Positions 8,208 through 15,373 of a stretch of 64,000 bases of DNA are shown here, in pieces. The stretch is taken from assembly GCA_023388535.1 (NCBI GenBank), contig JAEWFZ010000014.1, positions 62,001 through 126,000 on the forward strand, written 5' to 3'. The translations under genes and the position numbers were made by a program. The stretch comes from Bacillota bacterium. Its GTDB lineage: Bacteria; Bacillota_I; Bacilli_A; Erysipelotrichales; Erysipelotrichaceae. Below the pieces are notes generated by a model that was given only the letters and a program-made list of their open reading frames with translations, was not told the origin of the DNA and searched no databases. Within the stretch, counting starts at the first letter, position 1; the number at the start of each line of letters is the position of its first letter.

Positions 8208-8867
8208 TTAGGTTTCAAATTTATACCCAACCGATCGAACCGTCTTAATAAAATAGCGGTATTGTTTCAAATGAGACCGTAAGTTTTTGATATGTGTATC
8301 TACGGTACGTTCATCCCCAATAAAATCATTTGGCCAAACTTGATCAATCAGGGCTTGACGGCTGTAGATGCGGTTCTCATGTTTCATTAAAAATAATAAG
8401 AGGTCAAATTCTTTGGCCGATAAATTTATCACTTCATCATCGACCTTTAAATAGCGACCAAGCACATCAAGAATCACCCCATCAAAAACATAGCGGGTCG
8501 GTTCTATAAGGGCGCTGCGCTGGGTTAAGCGTTGAATTCTCGCCATTAGCTCTTTTAGGGAAAAAGGCTTGGTGACATAGTCATCAACCCCCATTTCAAA
8601 GCCATAGACTTTGTCCGCTTCCGAGGTACGCGCCGATAACATAATAATCGGTACATCTTTGATTTTCTTCATCTGCCGGGTCGTGTTAAAGCCATCCAAT
8701 TCTGGCATCATCACATCCATAATCACTAAATCTACCGGATGTTTTTTAAACAATTCTAAGCCTTTTAAGCCATCGGTAGCACTGATGGTTTCATAACCAA
8801 AGGACTTAGTGTATTCACTAATTAATTCATGAATCATCACTTCATCATCGACGATTAAGAGTTTCAT
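8208..8867 (-). CDS. OmpR/PhoB-type response regulator
   Basis: The receiver domain (residues 1-118) has the acidic pair DD at 7-8, the phospho-acceptor Asp in VIMDVMMPELDG near residue 51, and the conserved Lys in VTKPFS. The winged-helix DNA-binding domain (about 125-219) shows SAKEFDLLLFLM and RTVDTHIKNLRSHL followed by RSVGYKF. It partners with the adjacent kinase. The start overlaps the dnaE stop by ATGA, so the two-component pair is translationally coupled to the DNA polymerase gene, which is an unusual neighbour. Confidence 0.93.
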   Translation of the reverse strand: MKLLIVDDEVMIHELISEYTKSFGYETISATDGLKGLELFKKHPVDLVIMDVMMPELDGFNTTRQMKKIKDVPIIMLSARTSEADKVYGFEMGVDDYVTKPFSLKELMARIQRLTQRSALIEPTRYVFDGVILDVLGRYLKVDDEVINLSAKEFDLLLFLMKHENRIYSRQALIDQVWPNDFIGDERTVDTHIKNLRSHLKQYRYFIKTVRSVGYKFET

Positions 8868-11800
8868 GATTTATCCTCCAATCTCATTTGATTAATTATA
8901 AAATCACCTTTCGCTTGTTGGCGACCTGTAATCGAGACGACTTTAAAGGGAACTAAAAGCGCTTCAATTTGGTTGAAGGTGCGTGGGAAGACCACCGCAC
9001 TTAGGCTGTCGTATTCATCTTCAACGGTAATAAAGGCCATCATATCCCCTTTCTTGGTTCTTACTTTGCGTACGGAAACTAGGTACACCAATAGTGTAAC
9101 ATTTTGATCCACTTTTAGTTGACGAATCATTGGATAGTTAGTTTGTAGCTTGGCTCTTACATCTTTTAAAGGATGATAGGAAAAATAAAATCCTAAGACT
9201 TCCTTTTCTTTTTGAGATAACAAGGGTTTATTTTCCCGAACGATGGTGAGTTTGGGTGGCGTTAATAATGAAAAATCTAAGACCACTTGATTAGGCGTTT
9301 CTACCTTGATTAAGTCCGCAAAATCAATTACATCCTTAAGCGAAGCAACCATCGACATCCGATTCAATTTAAATTCATCCAAAGCCCCCGCATAAATTAA
9401 ATTTTCAATCTGACTCGTGGATAATTTAATTAAGCTAGCTTGACTGACAAAATCGATAAAATCACGATAAGGACCATGTTGTTGGCGATTCTCTAAGATA
9501 GCCTTCGTCTTAGCTTCACCGATCGACTTAATCAAATTTAACGGCATCCGGATTTGATTATCCTCCACTTCAAAGAGTTGGGTGGAATGATTGATACTCG
9601 GCGCTAATACGGTTATCCCCTGGCGATTGATTTCGTCGAGATAACTCTTTAATTTACTCTGAGAAAAAATGGCTGAAGAAAGTAACGATTGATAAAACCA
9701 AAGCGGATAGTTGGCTTTCAAATACGCCATCTGATAAGCAATTAAACTATAAGCCACCGAATGAGCTTTATTAAACCCATAAGCCGCAAAGCGCTCAATC
9801 ACCTGAAAGACCGCCGTCGCTTCTTCTTGACGATGACCTTTACGCATCATCGCTGCGATGAAATTAGCTTGTAAGGCTTTCATCTCTGAGCTTTCTTTCT
9901 TAGACATGGCTTTTCTCAAAGTGTCCGCTTGTGAGCGATTGAAGTCGGCTAACAACATCGCCGCCTGCATGATTTGTTCTTGGTAGATTAAGATGCCATG
10001 GGTGCTTTTCGTAATTGTATCTAAGACGGGATGAATGCTAGTTTTTTCTTTAGGATTTCTTCGGTTATTTAAATAGGTCTCTCTAAATTGCATTGGTCCT
10101 GGACGATAGAGTGCTATCGTATCGGAGATATCCATAAAGGTCTTTGGCGCGACCTGTTTTAATAATTGGGTCATCCCTTCAGATTCTAATTGAAAAATGC
10201 CCTGAGTTTCACCACGACTCAGTAAACGATAGGTTTTCTGGTCGTTTAAATTAATATTCGCTAGATTAAAATTTGGTTCATGCTTGACGATTTCATCGAC
10301 AATCCGAGCAATGATCGATAGATTTTTTAAGCCTAAAATATCTATTTTTACTAAGCCCATTTTCTCTAAGTATTCCATGGAATACTGAATCGTATCCAAA
10401 TCATGACCCATCGCTACCGTTGGCACCACCTCGTTTAAGGGTTGGGCTGATAGGACAATACCAGCTGCGTGAATGCTTTTTTGTCGCGGTAAGCCTTCCA
10501 GTTTCATCGCCATTTGATAAACGTCTTCAACCTGTTTATCTTCGCTTAATAAAATCGGTAGTGAACGCGATTGTTCTAAAGCTTCTTCTAAAGTCGCTTG
10601 GCGACTTTGGTTGAAGGCTTTTAAAAGCCGTTCTAAAGCTACCGTATTGAGATTATAAACCTTCGCTACATCTCTAAGCACTTGTCGAGCCGATAAGCTA
10701 GAAAAGGTAACAATATGGGCTACATGATCTTTTCCATAGGTATTGGCTAGATACTGAATGACTTGATCGCGTCGATCGTCTGGAAAATCGGTATCAATAT
10801 CGGGCATCGTTGCGCGATCTGGATTTAAGAAACGCTCAAAGATTAAATCATATTCAATCGGATCAATTTGAGTAATACCTAAACAATAAGCCACCAAGCT
10901 AGCCGCTGCCGAGCCCCTACCGGGACCGACAATTATGTTTTGGCGATGGGCATAAAGGATAAAGTCATAGACAATTAAAAAATAATTCTCAAAATTTAAA
11001 GATTCAATAATCTTTAATTCATAATCAAGTCGCTGTTGATAAACGTCAGGAATCGTTTTATTTAAGAAACGCTTTTCTAAACCAAGTTGACTTAAGCGTC
11101 GTAAATAGCTGCTACTATCGATCCCATTTAGCTTATAAAAACTTGGAAACTCGGCTTTTAATTGATCTAAATCGACCTGACATTTGGCGGCAATCTCATC
11201 GCTTAAGGCCACGCTATCGGCCGGATATAATTGCTCAAAAGTAGCTAGATCAATCAAATCGCGATACGGTAAAAAAACTAAGGTTGGATCGTTGATATTG
11301 GTTTGGGTAGCGATGGCTTGTAAAACATGGACCACTTGTTGGTCTTCTTTGTTTAAATAATTAACTTTAGGTAAAGCTAATAAACGCAGCCCCTGGTCTC
11401 TAGCATACTCATACAAACGCATATTTTTCTCATAAAACAAGGGTGATCCCATCATCGAGATGCTGAGATATAATTCTCTAAAATAGTTTTTGTACGTATT
11501 TAAGCGCAAAATTACGCCTTGATAATTATCGTTTAATAAATCGCTTTCAGCCAAGCCTTTTTCGGTCAGCATAATGACCACACATTCGCTGGTTAAGGAA
11601 GCCATGGTTAATAAATCCAAAGGCGTTTCTTGACTATTGATGGTACTGCTGATGGTGATTAATTGTTGGTATCCAGTAATGGATTTAGCTAAAAGGATGA
11701 AGCGATCGAGTCCGTCTTCGACCTCAACGTTTACGGTCAGTCCATAAATCGGATGAATCCCCTCTTCTAAGCAGGCTTTTTGAAAGGCTTTGGCAGCATA

Positions 11801-11929
11801 AAGGCCGTCGCTATCGGTAATCGCAAGGCTTTTATAGCCTCGGATAGCGGCTTGTTTGACTAAAACCTCTGGTTGCAGACTTGAGCTTAACAGAGAATAA
11901 CTAGTATAGACGGCTAAATGTGTGGCCAC
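8864..11929 (-). CDS. dnaE: DNA polymerase III alpha subunit, DnaE type
   Basis: This C-family replicative polymerase probably works with PolC, as in other low-GC Firmicutes. Order: PHP domain (about 1-250), palm and thumb (PDIDTDFPDDRRDQV with catalytic aspartates near 370, VKIDILGLKNL with the third acidic residue), beta-binding region, HhH (SIGEAKTKAIL) and a C-terminal OB fold. The PHP metal ligands are lost: the usual HxH start reads HLAVYTSYS and TDHG reads TDSDG, so no PHP exonuclease is expected. At 1021 residues it is shorter than E. coli DnaE. I chose the GTG at 11929 because AAAGGAG lies five bases upstream. Confidence 0.95.
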   Translation of the reverse strand: MATHLAVYTSYSLLSSSLQPEVLVKQAAIRGYKSLAITDSDGLYAAKAFQKACLEEGIHPIYGLTVNVEVEDGLDRFILLAKSITGYQQLITISSTINSQETPLDLLTMASLTSECVVIMLTEKGLAESDLLNDNYQGVILRLNTYKNYFRELYLSISMMGSPLFYEKNMRLYEYARDQGLRLLALPKVNYLNKEDQQVVHVLQAIATQTNINDPTLVFLPYRDLIDLATFEQLYPADSVALSDEIAAKCQVDLDQLKAEFPSFYKLNGIDSSSYLRRLSQLGLEKRFLNKTIPDVYQQRLDYELKIIESLNFENYFLIVYDFILYAHRQNIIVGPGRGSAAASLVAYCLGITQIDPIEYDLIFERFLNPDRATMPDIDTDFPDDRRDQVIQYLANTYGKDHVAHIVTFSSLSARQVLRDVAKVYNLNTVALERLLKAFNQSRQATLEEALEQSRSLPILLSEDKQVEDVYQMAMKLEGLPRQKSIHAAGIVLSAQPLNEVVPTVAMGHDLDTIQYSMEYLEKMGLVKIDILGLKNLSIIARIVDEIVKHEPNFNLANINLNDQKTYRLLSRGETQGIFQLESEGMTQLLKQVAPKTFMDISDTIALYRPGPMQFRETYLNNRRNPKEKTSIHPVLDTITKSTHGILIYQEQIMQAAMLLADFNRSQADTLRKAMSKKESSEMKALQANFIAAMMRKGHRQEEATAVFQVIERFAAYGFNKAHSVAYSLIAYQMAYLKANYPLWFYQSLLSSAIFSQSKLKSYLDEINRQGITVLAPSINHSTQLFEVEDNQIRMPLNLIKSIGEAKTKAILENRQQHGPYRDFIDFVSQASLIKLSTSQIENLIYAGALDEFKLNRMSMVASLKDVIDFADLIKVETPNQVVLDFSLLTPPKLTIVRENKPLLSQKEKEVLGFYFSYHPLKDVRAKLQTNYPMIRQLKVDQNVTLLVYLVSVRKVRTKKGDMMAFITVEDEYDSLSAVVFPRTFNQIEALLVPFKVVSITGRQQAKGDFIINQMRLEDKS

Positions 11930-11945
11930 TGGCGCTCCTTTCAAG

Positions 11946-11968
11946 AAAGACTGCCAAAAGCAGTCTTT
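11946..11968 (-). terminator. Hairpin between nrnA and dnaE
   Basis: AAAGACTGC-TTTTG-GCAGTCTTT is a perfect 9-bp stem beginning in the nrnA stop codon and ending a few bases before the dnaE ribosome site. The 3' arm ends in TCTTTCTTG, a weak T tract, so it may terminate partially or control readthrough into dnaE. Confidence 0.5.
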
Positions 11969-12917
11969 ACATTAATTTATTTCTTAAATCATCTAAGAGT
12001 CGCGTCGTTTGTTCAAAGGATAAGCGATGGGCTGCACAGGCGAATTTATGCCCGCCCCCACCGTATTTTTCAGCGACATCGTTGACGACGACATTACGTG
12101 AACGAATTGAGACATTATAGAGTCCGTTTTCTTCTACCAATAAAGCCCAGACCTTGGCTAAGCGCATCCGCTTAAAGGTATTGACTTCTTCCTTGGCTTG
12201 TTGGGTGTCGATGTTGAATTGTTCTTGAACATCTAATGGCACATAGCAATAAACCAGGCCAATTCGATCGATGCTACAATGAGCCCGTAAATAGGTAATA
12301 TAGTCAAAGATATTCTGATCCATTAACATCATCCTATCGTCAAGACTAGCTACATCAAAGCCCGATTCCAGTAAATAACTAGCCATCCGTAAGGTATTGG
12401 CATTGACTGAAGCAACGGTAAAATGCAAAGTATCCATTACCATACCAATGTATAAAAATTGAGCGATAAAATCCGGTAATGGCGTTTGATCGTTGTAATA
12501 AATCCAATGAGCGATGATTTCACTGGTTGAGCTACAATCTTCTTCAACATAGCTTTCATCGGCATAATCTTCGCCATTGGGATGATGGTCAATTTTAATC
12601 GTATAACTGCATTCCAAATAACGACGATCGTCGATGCGGGCGGAATTAGCGGTATCTAAAATAATGCCTAGACTATTTTCAACTTCTTCGTTGGAAACCG
12701 GTTGTAAAGCTGGAAATAAATGACGCAAGGAGCCATTTTGTAAGCCCATCGCATATATTTCTTTTTCGGGATATTTATTGCGTAAATAACCGACTAAAGC
12801 CCATTGACTGCCGTAAGCATCGCCATCTGGATTATGGTGTCTAAAGATGGTAATCCGATCGTTGGCTTCGATATGTTTATTTAATGTTTCAAACCAAGGT
12901 CTAACGATAATTTGCAT
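11967..12917 (-). CDS. nrnA: DHH/DHHA1 phosphoesterase (NrnA-like, oligoribonuclease or pApA phosphatase)
   Basis: NrnA-type enzymes degrade very short RNA and dephosphorylate pAp, and some split pApA. The 316-residue protein shows the DHH-family motifs FRHHNPDGDAYGSQ (about 25-38), a first aspartate motif (LDTAN), IKIDHHPNGED and the C-terminal DHHA1 glycine motif GGGGHKFACA. The exact substrate is not determined by sequence. It overlaps the end of ackA by 17 bp; I prefer the ATG at 12917 (AAGAG six bases upstream) over the one at 12923. It is the last gene of the smc operon. Confidence 0.88.
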   Translation of the reverse strand: MQIIVRPWFETLNKHIEANDRITIFRHHNPDGDAYGSQWALVGYLRNKYPEKEIYAMGLQNGSLRHLFPALQPVSNEEVENSLGIILDTANSARIDDRRYLECSYTIKIDHHPNGEDYADESYVEEDCSSTSEIIAHWIYYNDQTPLPDFIAQFLYIGMVMDTLHFTVASVNANTLRMASYLLESGFDVASLDDRMMLMDQNIFDYITYLRAHCSIDRIGLVYCYVPLDVQEQFNIDTQQAKEEVNTFKRMRLAKVWALLVEENGLYNVSIRSRNVVVNDVAEKYGGGGHKFACAAHRLSFEQTTRLLDDLRNKLM

Positions 12918-14097
12918 AAGCATCTCTTGCTAGAACAATTTCTTCGTCCGTCGGTACCAACCAGACTTCAACTTTGGAATCCTCTAAAGAAAGCTTTATC
13001 TCTTTAGAGCGAACCGAATTATTTAAAGCTTGGTCATAAGTGATTTCTAAGGCTTGGGCGATGCGTTCTAATACGAGTTGACGCATGACTTTATCATTTT
13101 CACCAATACCACCGGTAAAGACAATAGCATCTAAACGCCCGAGTTGAACAAAATACTGGCCGACATAATCAGCGACTCGGTTCGCAAACATTTTTTGAGC
13201 TAAAATCGAACGATGATCGCCACGATCGACGCCATCTTGTACGTCACGGGCATCGCTGGAAATACCGGAAACGCCTAATAACCCCGATTTTTTATTACAA
13301 ATATTTAAGAATTCTTCCGCTGATACATCTAAACGTTCCAATAAATATGGAATTACCGATGGATCAAAATCCCCAGTTCGGGTTCCCATCATAATACCAG
13401 CTAGTGGTGTAAAGCCCATTGAGGTATTGACGACTTTACCTTTTTCAACGGCTGCGATACTGGCCCCAGAACCTAAATGCAAGGTAATGATATTAAGTTC
13501 TTCAGGCGCTCGATTCATTAATTCAGCGACCCGATGGGTAACGTATAAATGGGAAGTGCCATGAAAGCCATAGCGACGAACTTTATGTTCGGTATAAAAC
13601 TCGTAAGGGAACGGATATAAGAAACGATCTTCTTTCATGGTTTGATGGAAAGCCGTATCAAATATAGCCGTATGAATGGCTTCCGGTAAGGCTTCTTTAA
13701 ACGAGCGATAACCGAGTAAGTTTGCTGGCATATGTAAAGGACCTAACGGTTCCAATTCGCGTTCCAATATCTGATAAACTTCCGGCGTAAAGACGGTCGA
13801 CTCTTTAAAAATCTCACCACCATGTAATACGCGATGACCTAAAGCGACAATTTCACTTAAATCATCGATGATTTTATGTTCCAAAATACCTTCAATTAAT
13901 AAATTTACACCAACCCCATGGTCGGCAATTGGTAAAACTTTGGTAACTTTTTCCCCATTGACGCGAATCGTAAAAATGGCATCTTGAAAGCCGATTCGTT
14001 CGACAATCCCTGAAGTTAAGACTTGTTCTTCAGGCATTTCATAAAGAGTGAATTTAAGGGAAGAACTTCCGGCGTTTACGGCTAATACTTTTGACAT
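12901..14097 (-). CDS. ackA: Acetate kinase
   Basis: It converts acetyl phosphate plus ADP to acetate plus ATP in fermentative energy metabolism. Family motifs are intact over 398 residues: VNAGSSSLKFTLY at the N-terminus, HRVLHGGE, FDTAFHQTM, RRYGFHGTSH, HLGSGASIAA and GTRTGDFDPS with the catalytic region. AAGGAG precedes the ATG, one base after the ylxM stop. No phosphotransacetylase gene is near. Its place behind smc-ftsY-ylxM is unusual for a metabolic gene and probably only reflects operon packing. Confidence 0.97.
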   Translation of the reverse strand: MSKVLAVNAGSSSLKFTLYEMPEEQVLTSGIVERIGFQDAIFTIRVNGEKVTKVLPIADHGVGVNLLIEGILEHKIIDDLSEIVALGHRVLHGGEIFKESTVFTPEVYQILERELEPLGPLHMPANLLGYRSFKEALPEAIHTAIFDTAFHQTMKEDRFLYPFPYEFYTEHKVRRYGFHGTSHLYVTHRVAELMNRAPEELNIITLHLGSGASIAAVEKGKVVNTSMGFTPLAGIMMGTRTGDFDPSVIPYLLERLDVSAEEFLNICNKKSGLLGVSGISSDARDVQDGVDRGDHRSILAQKMFANRVADYVGQYFVQLGRLDAIVFTGGIGENDKVMRQLVLERIAQALEITYDQALNNSVRSKEIKLSLEDSKVEVWLVPTDEEIVLARDAYANYR

Positions 14098-14098
14098 G

Positions 14099-14413
14099 CT
14101 AAATCTCCTTCTTTAATTGTTCTAATGCATCCGATATATCGTTAAGGCTTTTATCTGGTAAATCTTCAAGCGCTTGCTTGATCCGATTTCGATAGTTTAA
14201 AAAGCCTATTTTTTCTTCAGTTTCAACTAAGTTATTGGAAACCCTTTTAATGATATCATATACCGCAGATTTACTGATTTCTAACTCATCCGCAATTTCC
14301 TGATAGGACCAATCTTCATGATAGTAAAGACTCATTACTTCCATCTGGCGTGGCGTCAGTAAGTTTCCATAGAGGTCCAATAATTCATTGAATTTTTCTA
14401 GTTTAGCTAACAT
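14099..14413 (-). CDS. ylxM: YlxM family DNA-binding/SRP-associated protein
   Basis: YlxM is a small helix-turn-helix protein usually encoded next to ffh and linked to the signal recognition particle. This copy is 104 residues: MLAKLEKFNELLDLYGNLL, then LTPRQMEVMSLYYHEDWSYQEIADELEISKSAVYDIIKR, a sigma-70 region-4-like HTH at about 20-60. I use the ATG at 14413, which matches the family start; the longer frame begins with GTG inside ftsY. It overlaps ftsY by 11 bp. Here it sits with the receptor gene ftsY, while ffh lies about 30 kb away in the window. Confidence 0.88.
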   Translation of the reverse strand: MLAKLEKFNELLDLYGNLLTPRQMEVMSLYYHEDWSYQEIADELEISKSAVYDIIKRVSNNLVETEEKIGFLNYRNRIKQALEDLPDKSLNDISDALEQLKKEI

Positions 14414-15371
14414 CTTTGGTCTCACTTAGCAAGGTGTTAAAGTAGATGTCTCGATGAAAGACTCGCAGATCGTCCATTTTCTCACCCAAGCCAATAAAGG
14501 CTACTTTTAACTTCATCTCATCAATCACAGAAAAGACTATACCACCTTTAGCCGTACCATCCATCTTGGTTAAGATAATCCCACTTAAGTCGGTAGCTTC
14601 TTGGAAATGCTCGGCTTGTTTGAGTGAATTTTGTCCAAGGGTGGCATCTAAAACTAAATACGTCGCATCCGGAGCCCCTGGTAAATGTTTTTCAATGACG
14701 CGTTGCATTTTAGCCAGTTCATTCATTAGATTTACTTTGGTTTGTAAGCGGCCGGCGGTATCAACAATTAAGACATCGATGGCATCGTCTTTCGCAGAAT
14801 AAATGGCATCGACGATGACCGCACTTGGATCGGCATTGAGCTTTCCTTGATAGCAAGGGATGTCTAGTTTTTCAGCCCACAAAGCTAATTGTTGAGTGGC
14901 CGCTGCGCGGAAAGTATCCGCCGCAACTAAAGCTACTTTATACCCCATTAGCCCATAGTGATACGCCAATTTAGCACAGGAAGTCGTTTTTCCCGATCCG
15001 TTAACCCCTACCATTAAGATTACATTTGGGCGACCTTCAACAATTTCCAAGGCTGGAATATCCGCCCCATAGAAATCATTCAGTACCTGTAGAAAGACAT
15101 CCTTTGCATATTTTTTTTCTAAGATTTGGTTTTCAATTAATAGTTTATCAAAATTCTTCATTAGCTTACGCGCGGTTTTAACCGAGACATCGGATTGAAT
15201 CAGCAAGATCATCATCCTTTCGATCCAATCTTCATCGATTTCCGTTTCTTCTTCAAACATCATTAAGAGTTTGTTAATGAAGGTCGAATTTTCTCGATTT
15301 AACCCTTCCGAATAGGCTTGTTGATCGCTTCGTTTACCAAATTTTTCAATTAGATTTCTAATAAATGACAT
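14403..15371 (-). CDS. ftsY: Signal recognition particle receptor FtsY
   Basis: FtsY is the membrane-associated SRP receptor GTPase that receives ribosome-nascent chain complexes from Ffh. The 322-residue protein has a short N-terminal part without the long acidic A domain, then the NG domain: helical N domain (about 25-110), MVGVNGSGKTTSCAKLAY (G1), DTFRAAATQQL, DTAGRLQTKVNLM and TKMDGTAKGG. The start has GAAGGAG and lies two bases after the smc stop, giving the common smc-ftsY pairing. Confidence 0.96.
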   Translation of the reverse strand: MSFIRNLIEKFGKRSDQQAYSEGLNRENSTFINKLLMMFEEETEIDEDWIERMMILLIQSDVSVKTARKLMKNFDKLLIENQILEKKYAKDVFLQVLNDFYGADIPALEIVEGRPNVILMVGVNGSGKTTSCAKLAYHYGLMGYKVALVAADTFRAAATQQLALWAEKLDIPCYQGKLNADPSAVIVDAIYSAKDDAIDVLIVDTAGRLQTKVNLMNELAKMQRVIEKHLPGAPDATYLVLDATLGQNSLKQAEHFQEATDLSGIILTKMDGTAKGGIVFSVIDEMKLKVAFIGLGEKMDDLRVFHRDIYFNTLLSETKDVS

Positions 15372-15373
15372 AA

